Under the pieces are notes generated by a model. It did no database searches. It saw only the letters and a program-made list of their open reading frames with translations, and was not told where the DNA came from. This document shows positions 45,816 through 58,409 of a stretch of DNA of 64,000 nucleotides, in pieces (positions within the stretch are counted from its first letter, which is position 1; every line of letters begins with the position of its first letter). The translations under genes were made by a program, and so were the position numbers. The stretch lies in the NCBI GenBank assembly GCA_029721435.1, contig CM056573.1:1287501-1351500 (forward strand), read 5' to 3'. The stretch is from Gymnothorax reevesii (taxonomy: Eukaryota > Chordata > Actinopteri > Anguilliformes > Muraenidae).

Positions 45816-46436
45816 AGTGTTGGGTTAGTTACTGTAAAAAAGTAATGCAGTACACATTACTAGTTACTTTTTAAAAAAGTGATGCCTTACTTTACTTAAT
45901 TACTCACTGCTTAAAGTAAATAGTTACACTACTAGTTACATTACTTTCGGATTACTCACCGTCATCATCTCAAATTCACCATAAGTTCATTAATAAACCA
46001 TATCATGCTAAAACCTGGCCTATGCCCAGATCCTCATGAATCTGTCTTCTAGGGCACATACAAGATCTCTCTTTCATGCTCTTAAATACAGCAGAGCCAA
46101 CAGCAAAGTTGTAAAAATCTGCCCAAACAGCACTTTACAGAAAAGTGAGTCGAGTAAAAGGCTACAGTACTGGCATGAACACGCATGAAAAATGACGTTT
46201 GATTTGATTTCTGTCCTCAGTCTCAATCGCCAATATACTCAAAAGGAAGAAGAACAAGAGGATGAATACATTTGTCTGGCCTCCTGTCCTGATGATAGTT
46301 GAGGAATTTCAAGTAATGCAAGTAACTAGATCATTTATTTGTTAGTAACTGAATGCGTTACATTACTCCCTTACTGATAAATGTAATCTGATTACAGTAA
46401 TTAGTTACTTTATAATTAGTTACTCCCAACTCTGGT
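45816..46436. mobile_element. ~620-bp TIR element (hAT-like MITE?)
   Basis: Left end AGTGTTGGGTTAGTTACTGT is matched inverted by AATTAGTTACTCCCAACTCT at the right end. Subterminal regions repeat AGTAACTAG/TAATGCATTAC-like strings in both orientations. This pattern is common in fish hAT-type MITEs; the superfamily is inferred. Confidence 0.75.
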
Positions 46437-46737
46437 TGACAATAATATTTTTTGCATTGTCCTGCAATTAACAATCCAGTAGCCAGGATATATGGCCAAG
46501 CCATAATTCACGATGTACACATTAAACGCTTGGTAATTTATAGCAGTGACAACCAATCCTGTTGCTGAAGATCTACTATCCTGTAGGTTGTAAAACAATG
46601 AGTTGGTCCATCCAATTCCGCTAATTAGTCTCTCCATGAAACATCCAGCAGTTGGATGAAGAAAGCTTTGTAGGATTTGGAGTAAAAACCTACAAAGTAG
46701 CGGATCTCCTGAAACGGAACTGGCTCCCACTGATCTG

Positions 46738-46806
46738 CGCGTGCGCACGCGCACGCGCACGCACACGCACACGCACACGCACACGCACACGCACACGCAC
46801 ACACAA
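46738..46806. repeat. CGCA/CACACG microsatellite
   Basis: Alternating purine-pyrimidine tract of GCGCAC then CACACG repeats, potentially Z-DNA forming. Confidence 0.93.
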
Positions 46807-48254
46807 ACATAAACATGCACAGACACCCAAACACAAACACACACACTTTAACACACAGAGCTCTACAGTGCCATCGGCTGCTCATATTAATAGGGATTCG
46901 CCAACTCACTGATACAGGGAACTCATCAGCTGACAGGAAGTAAACCCTTGGTTATACTGAATGCATCAGTCTTCATTCAATCGGAGTTCCAGAACATTCC
47001 ACCACCAGTCTCAGCAGGCCCATTCCTCACATTACCCCATGCAGCAAACGCCTTCCCCATTCTCTTCTCTGGCATGTGACCTTTGACCTGTAAACCCCCA
47101 TCTATGCTTTGACGGGATTTAGTTGTAACTGCCTTTCCAGTCCACTGCGCCACACCTCCTGATGCCTGTGCTAAAGTCAACAAAGTCAACAAAGACGCGA
47201 CAGCATGCGGGGGAAGGCAACTCGAAGGTCACCTGTACTGGGACGCTGCTTCCGAGATGAACAGACCCGCAGTCATTAACCCCATTGATTTGCTGTGACT
47301 TTCACCTTCCTAAAGAGCGTGATTAAGTTTCAGCGTGTCAGGGCTTTCACTTCCTGCCGTGTTCGTGGGACGAGAACCGGTCCTACCCTGCAGACTTCAA
47401 AAAATTATTGAGCTACTGTCGATTAAAATGGAATGACCATGTAAAATGAACAGCGTCCATCCAAAATCAACACAAAATCCTGGATTCAATGAACACATAT
47501 CTTGACTACGGACATATGATTTCAACCCTTTACCTTCTTTATTCAAAAAAAAAAAGTGATGGACAACCACTGGAGCAGGAAGTCAAAGAATTACATCAGA
47601 ACAGCAATTTAAATTTTGATTATGGGAAGATGAAATTTTAATTCAACATCAAAGCAAAAGTCAAGTCCTGAGAGAATCGAGGTTATAGACCAGCTGGCGG
47701 TGAGAGGGGCACCACTGGTCATATTCTCTCCAAGCGGCGAGTGGTTGATGAGTTCGCAGGGATCATACGATTCGTTCATTCACCGCAGTCAGCACAGAAA
47801 CATCGATTACAGCGCGAACCCTCAGCCAATCAGCTGCACTGTCAGGGAATCTCATGCAGAGGAGGCTGCAGGGCAATTCGTATTCCTGGCAGAAGGATGT
47901 TTGTGACCAAGGGATCGGCGAGACGACCGAGGGGCCCCCGGAGAGGAGCTGCTCGCTCTCACAGACTCACAGCAGCTAACTGTTGGCACAACTGCCGTCA
48001 CCGTAACAGAATTACATCTGACTGATAGAGTTATAATCAAATCAACTGGGCAACAACCGAGAAAAGATACAGACTCTCTCATTCACTCTCCTGTTTCACT
48101 TCCTGTCTATCCGAGCCCGACACTCACTCTATCCATCACTGGGACAGACCCCACCACCCCCCACCCCAAACCAAACCCTTCCCAGCAGTTTGAGGAGGGC
48201 TGCAAATCAAGGCTGCACAACTCCTACTGAGTCCAAATACAAGAGACTCAAGGG
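46807..48254. other. Upstream intron or flank, no gene seen
   Basis: No coding family recognised. An A run lies at 47,547-47,556. Confidence 0.45.
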
Positions 48255-48292
48255 GTGAGTGTGTGTGTGTTTGTGTTTGAGTATGTGTGTGA

Positions 48293-48331
<39 letters not shown>

Positions 48332-48590
48332 TGCATGTGTTTGTTTGAGTATGTATGCGCGAGTGCACGTGTGTTAGTGGGTGAGTGTGTGTGCGCATGT
48401 GTGTGTGTGAGTATGTATGTGTGCGCGTGTGTGTGTTAGTGAGTGAGTGTGCATGTGTGTGTATCTGCCTGTGTTTGAGTTTCTGTGTGAGTTTGTATGT
48501 GTGTGTGTCTGTGTTTGTATGTGTTTGAGTATGTGTGTGTGTGTATGTATGCATACATGTGTGTGTTCATGAGTGAGTGCATATTTATGC

Positions 48591-48627
<37 letters not shown>

Positions 48628-48630
48628 TTG
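48255..48630. repeat. GT-rich low-complexity tract
   Basis: Irregular GT repeat with GAGT, ATGT and CTGT interruptions. A second tract, (TG)n, lies at 48,877-48,907. Confidence 0.93.
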
Positions 48631-48907
48631 TTCCTAAGGTCAGGATAGAAGCAGGATTCCCACAGTGTTTATATAAGTGACCCCCAATCACCTGTTGCCT
48701 AGTGTTCTCCTTATAGAGGCTGCAGTTAATCATCGTAAAAGTGATTTAAAAGAAAAAAAAGAAATCGGTGTGTGTGTAACCAAATGTGTTTGAAAATGTA
48801 TGATCATACTTCTATGGAGGCGTATTGGCATGTATATGAGCGCATACGCACCTGCATGTTTAAGTTTGTGTGCATGCATGTGTGTGTGTGTGTGTGTGTG
48901 TGTGTGA

Positions 48908-49847
48908 GAATGCACATGTGCGTGTTTTGCTTAACGCAGCACAGTTACCCAAAGGGAAGGCACAGTCGATTCAGTTCCTAAAGCACACGAGCGGATCGAT
49001 GCAGCGGCACCAGTAATCAAGAATCTAGGTGACCCGCACTGAGGCCGGCCAATAGGAACATCGGTCCTGCCCTCCCTGGGGCAGGATTGATCAGCCACCA
49101 GAACACCATGCGCCGCGTGAGCCCTGGCGTGTGACTGCTCATCAGTGGTGCCCGCGATTACGGTCCACTTCCCTCACTACACTGACCCACTGTAACACTG
49201 TCACACCTCTGCAGCGGGACGCTCATCTCTGCCGGCTAATTTAAGGAGCGGCGTCAGGAGCCCATTCCAAACTGCACACAGCGCTCTGCTCACACTGTCC
49301 CCGTTCACAATGAAGTTCTGTTCCGCCTCTGAGAGAGTAACTGTGCTGTTGGACAGTACCTGGACTTTGGTCGCAATTATTAGCACTGCTGTTTATGAAA
49401 GAAGCAGCGAGTGGACTTGGTTCCCCTTTCTCTTCTATCCCAATTAACCAAAGGGGGCCACAAAATAAGCCCTGGAAAGAGCCAACTGCATTCTGGGATG
49501 ATGAGGGAGTTCTACAAAGACACTTCAGTAGCAAGAGGAACGTCTTACTCATTCAGCAACGTAACCGGCTCCAAAGATGGAAAAAGAAAAGAAGGCAGTA
49601 AATATTCCCATAAATCTGCAACGAGGGCAAAAAAAAGATCAACAATAAAACACCAGACATATGCGGCTCATGAAAATATTAACAGGTCACCTCATTTAAA
49701 TTTCATTCTTTAATTTTTTAAAAAATTTGATTTATTTATTTTTTTTATTTATATGGAGAACGGCTGTTAGGATGCTGATGGGCTGTTTCACAATCAGGGG
49801 TAAATATTAAAACATTGAATAAATTTAGCTTATTATATCCCCATTCC
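48908..49847. other. Upstream intron or flank, no gene seen
   Basis: Nothing recognised except an A/T-rich stretch at 49,710-49,755. Confidence 0.45.
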
Positions 49848-50322
49848 GAGGGATATTATGTTTTTGGTCCGGCCGCCGCCGCCCTACATGTTAACGCGAT
49901 AACTTCAGAAATATTTCAATTACAAATTCCAAATTTTGCACATATGTAAGTATCATAAAGAGGAAGAACTGATTCGATTTTGGACAATTTACGATCTCTA
50001 GATTGGCCACCAGGGGCCAAAAACTGAAAAAAAAAATCACTTTTTTTATCATATCTCTGGAAATATTTGTCCGATTGACCTCAAATCAAGTGCAAATGAA
50101 AGGTCATGACCTGAGGATGTGTCCCACGATGACAATATACCTGTTTGGTTCAAAATTTTGACACAAGGTGGAGCTTTGTCACATAAAATTCACCATTTTT
50201 GCTATATCTTTGGAACCATTTCTCCAATTGACATGAAACTATGTGCAACTGCAAGGTCATGACCTCACAACGTGTCACACGATGACATCATACCTGTATG
50301 GTTCAATATTTTGCAAAAAAAG
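49848..50322 (-). mobile_element. Interspersed repeat, family A, inverted copy
   Basis: Reverse complement of 1,650-2,112 over its whole length, including CATAATATC next to a GGCGGCGGC run, TTTTTGGCCCCTGGTGGC and AATTTTGAACCAAACAGGTA. Divergence by eye is moderate, so the two insertions are not very recent. Confidence 0.87.
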
Positions 50323-51242
50323 TTGAACACTAATATTTTGTTGAACCATCTCTGATTACGGCGTGCATTTGTCGTGGCATTGTTTTGACAACCTAAATAT
50401 GTAATATTTCCATCCAGAGTTGCATTTATTTAGGGCTAGGATCTTGCACTGACAACATGAGAGTGTTTAAGTGCTCTGTAAGGCCTTCTCAAGCGCAGCC
50501 CCAACACTTTCAACAGGGTTATGGGGGCAGCACAACCAGTCATTAGGTTTAAGAAGGTCACTATTTTTTCACAGGGGTGATACAAATTTTGAATAACCCA
50601 TCATCCACAATAAATGAAATGAGCATTTAAACGCTGCATTTTATGCATATTCACATTGTCTCAGTCTTATATTAAAATTATCTGAATGATCGGACACGTT
50701 TAAAGAAGAAAGAACAGTAGAAATATGGACAAATACTTTCTCATAGTACTGCAAGTAGATTAATTTAACTAGCATAAAATAACAGACTCAGACGAAAGCA
50801 GAAATGAAACCGCAGTCCAAAGTCATTAATATGTAACTAAATATAGCAATGAGTTCAAAAAAAGCACAGACCAGATGTAACGGCAAGAGCTGACCAGGGG
50901 ATCCACAAAAAGCACACGACCTCTCGGTCACGTCAAGCTTCCACATCTAACCGCTGGGTCAACACGGGTTCAAGTCCAAGTTCGGTGTACGACAGTAAAC
51001 GTGCGTTCGGCAGCCGGGCAGAATTGGTCTATAAAGCTGGGATTCCAGCAGGATCCAGTAGGATGCAGCAGAATTAACCCCCCCTCAAATGAAGCAGACG
51101 TGTCTCAGAGTTTGCATCATGTTCGTGTTTATAAGGTACATCTGATGTCACAAACTCCCATGGGCCAATAGCCTCAGTGCATTTCAACAACTCAGAATCG
51201 CTGTTGTTCAGGCCGCTCTGAAGCGATGAGATGATGACCGCT
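50323..51242. other. Upstream intron or flank, no gene seen
   Basis: AT-rich single-copy-looking DNA without a coding match. Confidence 0.45.
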
Positions 51243-51606
51243 GTGGAGCCCTTGACCCAGCCCTCAACACCACACTGACCCAGCCCTCAACACCACACAC
51301 TGACCCAGCCCTCAACACCACACTGACCCAGCCCTCAACACCACACTGACCCAGCTCTCAACACCACACTGACCCAGCTCTCAACACCACACTGACCCAG
51401 CTCTCAACACCACACTGACCCAGCCCTCAACACCACACTGACCCAGCTCTCAACACCACACTGACCCAGCTCTCAACACCACACTGACCCAGCCCTCAAC
51501 ACCACACTGACCCAGCCCTCAACACCACACTGACCCAGCCCTCAACACCACACTGACCCAGCCCTCAACACCACACTGACCCAGCTCTCAACACCACACT
51601 GACCCA
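51243..51606. repeat. 23-bp minisatellite, about 16 copies
   Basis: Unit CTGACCCAGCCCTCAACACC plus ACA, with a CAGCTCTC variant that alternates in blocks and one two-base-longer unit at about 51,296. Young and homogeneous. Confidence 0.97.
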
Positions 51607-53867
51607 AGGAACCACTGCTTTGTCAAATTAACTGTGAGCAAGTGCTTGTAATTTATTATGAAAACAATGCATTTCTGACCGGTCTTCAAACTGGTGGTCA
51701 AGTTAATGCAATTCAAAATTTTCCAGGGCAATTAATTTATACTCCTAAGGGAAGAAAATATTGGCCAAACGCAGCAGATTGAGATGACGGCGGGACGTGG
51801 GAGTCCCGTGTCCACATTTAAAACAGTCTGGTGGAAAGAGGTAAAGACTGGGGAGGGTTTTCTGTACTGCAGATCTGAAGCTACGCAGGCAGGGTAATGC
51901 TAATGCTACTCCTCTCCTGCCAAACACCAGTCATGAAGCGACCGGACGCAGAGTCTCACTGCGACTCAGTCAGAGGAAGCGCGTGATTCTGAGAGGAAAA
52001 GGAAGAGAATGGAGGGAGAGAAAGAGAAAGTGAGCGGAGAGTAAAAGGGAAAGAGCCGGAGAGAAAAGGGTCAGGAGGGATAAATGTAATTCTGACCCTG
52101 AACATCCAAAAATGATTCCATAACATTTCTGTAATAAAACTAACCCGTGTCGGAAACTTTGTTCACTGGTTTTACTTATCAGTTCCAAATATTTCCTTTA
52201 ATGTCCAGGACGTGTGAATAATCATGTGCTGCGAGACAGAAAGCCTGAAATGGTGTAAGAGAGCAGGACAAATCGCTCCGTTCAGTGATGGTCTTTAATC
52301 TCTGCCCCCGCCCCGCATTTCGGAACTCACCCAGAGTCTCTGTAAGACGGGGAGAGCGGTGACATGAGCGAACGGAGGAGAGTGCAGCTCTGGACATCCT
52401 CCGTTTACTTCGGAGCACCAGCCAGCACAATCTCAGGGGGCGGAAACGTTGGGCTCCATCACAGCAGAGACCCCGCCCCGCAGTTCCTCTGCATGTTGGC
52501 AGCCGTGTGCCCCGGGCTAAACCTCTCGGGAGGGTCTGCTCACAGACTCGTCCAGAGGAGGCAAAGCAGCGGATGCTCCATTGGATCAGGTTGCAGCGGA
52601 CAGTCGAAAGCAGGAGGACGCGCTGCAGACATCCATCCGTTTCCGTAAACAGCGTTTCGAGGAGGGTAATGAGGGTACAGGAGGAAAGACTAAACCCTGA
52701 GAAAGGTCCGGAATCCACCGAACGCAGATGCTACATCCAGAGGCCTGCCCATCTGCAGCTATGAGGGAACTAGGACTCCAGCGAGAACAGTGCACGCTTT
52801 TATCTGAAAACTTTTGGCCGCTATTTTGGCGAGTAAATTGGTCTCAAACTTCAAATTGCATCAAATGATTATGTTGTAAGACCTGGGCTAGTAACTTAAA
52901 ATAGTCATATTACGGCCATTTCCCAGTTTAAAACATTCTTGTTTGTGGTATATTTACCAACATTTGCATGTTTCTACAGTTAAAAAGCACAGAATTGTGG
53001 CTGTACAGGCTGTGTGCAGCACCGCAGGGTCTCAGCCTGAAACCGGTTGTTTTGGCTCCTGTCTCTTTAAGGCCATTAAAGCAGACTCTGCCATCATTGG
53101 CCAACCATACTTCAGGAAGCAGTCTACAGTAAAATGAAGGCGAGTCCGCAATTAGCCTCATTAATGAATGTCTTGCTTGTGGCCGCGCAGCTGTTTAGTC
53201 CCAGTCCTGCAAGTTTTTGTTGCATCGCGAGTGTAGAAACGCACTGACTTTCACAATGAAACATGGCCCTGGGTTCCACTGTTGATGTTTTTTTCCCCGA
53301 TGCCAGTGTTTTCAGTGTTTATGATCATTTATGATTTTTTTCCAACCCATTTCTTCCGCAAACTTGACAGGTCACCACTATCCTTCCAGGTTTAAATAGT
53401 ATATTGGACAGTTCGTCACTCAATTCCAGCGATTTCAGGGGTCTTAGCGCTTTTCTTTGCTTGAAGAGGTCAATTATTCGCCCTCCTTGACACACTGTAA
53501 CATCCTTTCCATGACTATGGGATATGACTTCTGACAGGGTCGTTTAAGAAATGAGAAATGAAACATATTACTCAACAAATACTCAAAAGTATTTGCTCAT
53601 TTAAATAGAAACACCGACTTTCTTTTCGGCCAGAGCAGTGTAGATACAGTGTAGATCACTACTCAGAAAACTGCATTTTGAGACATTTTATGTCAGCAGA
53701 GAAACTTCCATTGTTGCGGAGCTACATTCATACTTTTACTGTAAATCGAGGAAAGAGGGTGACAGATACAGTAGAGATGAGATCTCCACACGAAACAGGT
53801 CATGGGGCGGAACCAAAGATACGGCCTCTCGAGTGGGGGGAGGGGAGGGGGGTTATGAGTCAAGGGT
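51607..53867. other. Upstream intron or flank, no gene seen
   Basis: A 179-codon minus frame at 52,179-52,718 is Arg/Ser/Cys-rich without family resemblance. I do not call it. Confidence 0.4.
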
Positions 53868-54090
53868 TTAATCCTTTGAGAGCTGAATACATTTTCAAGG
53901 AATTAAAAATGTAATTATCATGAGCTGTTGAAAACCCATCATGTGGTGACTTGTTTAAAAGAGCTCCCCTGTGGGAGAACACACACACACACACACTCCC
54001 CTGCGGGAACTCTTTTAAACAAGTCGCCACATGATGGGTTTTCAACAGCGTCTGATTTTGAGATCTTACAACATTGGCGTTGACAGGGCT
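53868..54090. mobile_element. Hairpin MITE, family C, copy 1
   Basis: Arms of about 55 bp at 53,924-53,978 and 53,993-54,047 (GCTGTTGAAAACCCATCATG on the left, its complement on the right) separated by an (AC)n spacer. It is related to the element at 55,176. A left TTAA is present; the right end is unclear. Confidence 0.85.
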
Positions 54091-54671
54091 AAGAGCAGGT
54101 CTCCCAACATCACATCAGATAAAGCAAATTTCACACGCTGCCGATATCGCCCATGAGGTCACCAGCCATTTCTCAACATGTCCGATCTGAGCGACAACGG
54201 ACACCTGAGAACAACCGCGTGAAGCCGGGTAGGAGGGGCGAGGAGAGGCCTGGGGCCGATGGGGGGGCGATGATGATGATGTCGGAGACTCCGGAGGATG
54301 GGGCTGATATGTAGGGCAGAGGGATTAGGAGGCAAAATGAAGTGAATTAAAGCAAAGCTGGGGGAAGCATTGTTATCCCCGTTTCCCACGGCAGCGGGGC
54401 CTGGGGGGGCTTCCTGTGGGGGGAGAGGGTGTGTGTGTGTGTGTATGAGAGAGAGAAGGTCTGAGCATGTGGGCAGTTGCACAAGTGTCCCATTTTTAAG
54501 GCAGACACGCTATGAAGGGGGCGGAGGCCGATTAACACCGGTGACCCAAAAGCACCATCTCAGAACCTCCAGCAGCCATCAGCCGTCTGACAGGAGGGGA
54601 TCAAGAATGTTTTCATTTTTTCTTCTTCATCTACGCTCTAGAATTACACTGCTTTCCTAGGGGTGTATTTT
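54091..54671. other. Upstream intron or flank, no gene seen
   Basis: A short (GT)n at 54,430 and G-rich stretches; no gene recognised. Confidence 0.45.
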
Positions 54672-55162
54672 TTATTTTTTTTTTAATAATTTGGCATCTC
54701 CAATCCCACTCAACTCTGGAATGCCCAATCCGATGTACTATGTACAAGTCTTGCTCGTATACAACCCCCTATTGGCAGCTCAGGAGAGAGAGACCGTTAG
54801 CGGCTCCTCCAAAGCACACGCCTATCAGCCCCAGCACCTCTTCACTCATTGGTCTAAACTATTGTAAGTTCAGAACGAGGGCAGAGGATATTCGAACATG
54901 AGCAAGCTCAGAATCTGACTGATGAGCGCCCGGCTGGCCAACAGGAGGCGCTTGAGCAACGAACAAGGCAGTCATTTTTAATTTCCCTTCCCAGCAGTCC
55001 CTTCCCAATTTTCATTCCCACAGCGCTTTAGCCAATCTTGCACTGTTCTGAAAAAGCTGTCGACCACTGCTGGTTTGTACGACCGGGGATCGAACCCTCG
55101 CCGTAGTAGTCACTACTGCATTGCAATTGCGGCACCTTAACCGAGTGAGCTAACCCAGCAGC
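54672..55162 (-). mobile_element. tRNA-derived SINE, copy 2
   Basis: Minus-strand order: head GCTGCTGGGTTAGCTCACTC (tRNA A box), B box GGTTCGATCCC, body, then the GGAGATGCCAAAT 3' end and an A/T tail. Flanks GGGGTGTATTTTT and AGGGTGTTTTTAA suggest a target-site duplication. The tRNA boxes are better preserved than in copy 1. It abuts the MITE at 55,176. Confidence 0.88.
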
Positions 55163-55175
55163 AGGGTGTTTTTAA

Positions 55176-55361
55176 CCATGTGAGCGCTGAAATAATTAGT
55201 TTTATATTTTTTTAAATATAAAATGAATTATTTATCTTTTGCTGTTGAAAACCTATCAAGTGGCAACTTGTTTAAAAAGAGCTCATGATAGGTTTTCAAC
55301 AGCTTTGATTTTGAAATCTGACATCACTGAGTAACAAAAGTTGAATTTAGTGCACTAAGGG
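55176..55361. mobile_element. TTAA-flanked hairpin MITE, family C, copy 2
   Basis: Bounded by TTAA at 55,172-55,175 and 55,362-55,365. The central hairpin GCTGTTGAAAACCTATCA / TGATAGGTTTTCAACAGC is shared with copy 1 but has shorter arms. Right end GCACTAAGGG. Probably piggyBac-mobilised (inference from TTAA). Confidence 0.82.
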
Positions 55362-55365
55362 TTAA

Positions 55366-56011
55366 TACCCATTCAAAACAATTGAAATAAGAGTAAGAGA
55401 ATTGCATGAGCAAAACTTTACCTAAAATCACTTAAATTCAATCATTCATGTACCATTTTCTCTGAGGGGAATCTTTTCATATGACTGACAGCTGCCTGTA
55501 CTGGGGGTGTTTAAACGGAAATCAGTCACAACACGGAGGTGAGTGAAAACACTTCTGTAGGCTTCCAGCCCAACATGGAAACAGTCACAGAATCCCAGCC
55601 GGTCCTCGCAAAAATGAAACGAAATCTGGCAGAATGGACGAACACCTGCCTCTCTACTATGGCAGATCTGATCACTTAAAAGTCCCGGGAAGTTAATTAA
55701 TGCAGATAATTACCACATCTCAAACTCGGGCATGATTAAATAATATCAATTATTATTATTATAATAATCACCACCATCAATACCACCATTGTTTGTCTAG
55801 CCTGGTAATTCAGCTACTACTTCCTGGCCACAGTGACGGACCACCTGAGCTGGTGCCAGCTCTCCTGTCGGGCCTGTCAACCCGTACACTGGAAAACAGG
55901 CGCTGCCAGAGACACAAGTACCCAGTTTGGGTCCAGCGTCCCTCACACAAGCTTGGCACAGCAATGACCGGTAATACAGTCAGAAATTCCATTTTAAGGT
56001 CTTTCAAGTCT

Positions 56012-56017
<6 letters not shown>
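55366..56017. other. Upstream intron or flank, no gene seen
   Basis: An ATT/ATA stretch at 55,745-55,775; otherwise nothing recognised. Confidence 0.45.

Positions 56018-56060
<43 letters not shown>
56018..56060. repeat. (TA)n microsatellite
   Basis: About 21 TA repeats. Confidence 0.97.
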
Positions 56061-56065
<5 letters not shown>

Positions 56066-57185
56066 GCTTGGCTCATTGTCTGGCCTGAAAACACTGGCGA
56101 GAGAGGAAGTGAGCTTACAGAAACATTCCATCTGTGGTTTACCATTATTGATTTTTCCACTGTGCTGGACTTTAATCTACATCATCGAAGCCCTATAATC
56201 AACTGCCTGATCCTCCACCCGTGAAGTAACATGGGCGTTTCCCCACTGCTGGGTACATGTGGAACCGGGCCAGCAAATGCACAGCCAACGTCCAAAATCA
56301 GAACAGAGCCGTCCAGGATGAGAATCGTTCCATTCAGAATAACTCCAGGATCCATGTCAGAATCAAACTGCCATCAGGTGAATGTAACCCTGGAACTTCT
56401 CGGTTGGTGTTGGAGTCTTTTTTCCTTTGTACTCAAGTCATTCAGCTGCGCACAGTTCAGAGGTTACAACCTAACCTGCTGTTACACAAGGGTTTAAACA
56501 CTTTCCTGAGGGTCCAATCAAAGTCTTTCAATTACTGTGGGAAGTTTATTTTGTCTGGAATTGGATGACAACATTTCAATCAATAGGTAATCACCGGGTT
56601 ATTGTTCAGGTGAGCGTGAACTATAACTCTGCTTTACGCAGATAAGCCGGAGGAAGCATTGGAGACACTGTATATCATTGAGGGATTGTATGTAGTCTGT
56701 AAGGATCCTTTGAATTCGTTGTGAAATGAATCTACCCGTAATTCAATGGTAAGGAATCAAGCATTTTGAATATCTGATGACTACATTGTCGACTACATTC
56801 AGTGCATTTTTAACGGACGTGTGCGCACAGGGCGCACACTTTTCTGCACCGATACACCTTTTGAACTTCCTAACAGGCACAGCAGACACCGCCTCTGAGA
56901 GGAGGAACCTCATTGGCTGGGAGAACAAAGATCACCTCCCTCCCCAGACCCCACAGACCAACCCCAAAAACAGTCACCGCAGCCGCTGCTCGGACGGGGA
57001 TCATCAATGACTGCAATCGGTCAGGGTGGCACATATTGGGAGCCGATTCATTCACACGGTGTGCAGGACTCTGTGTCCGAGTCGCTAACGGAGCTCCTCC
57101 TCTTTCCAGCAGATTTACTCCCTCGAGACAAACAGCAAACACCATCCCTGCTAATCTTCCAGAGCAGAGGCACTGGCATACAATC
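56061..57185. other. Upstream intron or flank, no gene seen
   Basis: No gene or clear repeat recognised. Confidence 0.45.
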
Positions 57186-57360
57186 ACACACACGCACACA
57201 CACGCACACACACGCACACACACGCACACGCACGCACACGCACGCACACGCACGCACACACGCGCACACACACGCACACACACACGCACACACGCGCACA
57301 CACGCGCACACACGCGCACACACGCGCACACACGCGCACACACGCGCACACACACGCACA
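57186..57360. repeat. CACACG microsatellite
   Basis: CACA and CGCA units in three blocks with different interruption patterns; the last block is a regular CGCGCACACA repeat. Confidence 0.95.
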
Positions 57361-58352
57361 ATGACAGTTATACATAATGCCACCTCTATCTCCCCGGGGC
57401 AGGCTGGCACACACAGCAGTTTGAAAGCAGTCGCCAGTCAGCCACAGCGGAGCCTCAAGCTCCGCCCTTTACTCCTCTGACGGGGGGCACATCCTCCTCC
57501 CTCACAGACCCACCGAAACGAAGCAGAGAGTGTGTGTGTCTGTGTGTCTGTCTATGTGTGGCTCCCAATAAGATGTAAATTAGATGCCCACTGACATGAG
57601 GTCAATCTGCCGCACCATAACCAGACAAACCACACCGAGCCACAGCGTACATATGCATGCGTGCCACATAATGACCCTACCTAGTGTCCGTCATAAAGGT
57701 GAGTGAGTGAGAGTGTGTGTCTATGTGTGTGTGCGTGTGTGTATATAATGGAGTGAGTGACTATAATTTGCAGACCATGGTGGCAGTTTGCACACGATGG
57801 TAATGACATGTCATCCTGAGAAAAGAAACACTAAAACCTGAACATCACTTCCAGCAGGCGTCACCACCTCATCCTCCGGTGACCAAGATCATTCAGAGCT
57901 TTGGGGTGATGTTCTTGAATTAAAGGATCTAGAGCACATCAGTTTCTCTAGAAGAGCCTGAATAAATAAACTTTCCTGCAGAATTATGCAGGAATTATAT
58001 GGTGCAGAGAAGGGATAAATACTGCCTTCATATATCTCACCTAAAATTTATTACAACACGTCTGCATAAGATCATTTACTTCTCCCAAAACAAAGGGCTC
58101 ACACAGCCCCGCCCATCACCTGCCATTAACATAATTAAAACACACGTGTGGACAGCCAGCAATTACCTAAATTAGCGAGCAGTACAGGTTACTGAGAAGC
58201 ACCAGGAGGGTCACTGTTTGCTCGGCTCTGAAATTCCTTGGTTACCAGGGTAGCAGTTACAGGACAGGCAGAGCCCCGCAAAAATACACATTTGGAGGGA
58301 CCGCCCTCCATATGATTATATCTGTCCACAAAGGCATGGGAATCAGGGTAGT

Positions 58353-58355
<3 letters not shown>
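57361..58355. other. Upstream intron or flank, no gene seen
   Basis: Short GT runs near 57,535 and 57,720; no gene recognised. Confidence 0.45.

Positions 58356-58405
<50 letters not shown>
58356..58405. repeat. (AT)n microsatellite
   Basis: About 24 AT repeats followed by a T-rich stretch. Confidence 0.97.

Positions 58406-58409
<4 letters not shown>

Noticed and set aside
52179..52718. 179-codon minus-strand frame
   Set aside because: Arg/Cys/Ser-rich composition, no recognisable domain, no codon bias like the true exons.
54672..55162. Functional tRNA gene, because of the A- and B-box sequences
   Set aside because: The tRNA-like part cannot be folded into a full cloverleaf by eye and is continuous with a SINE body and tail.
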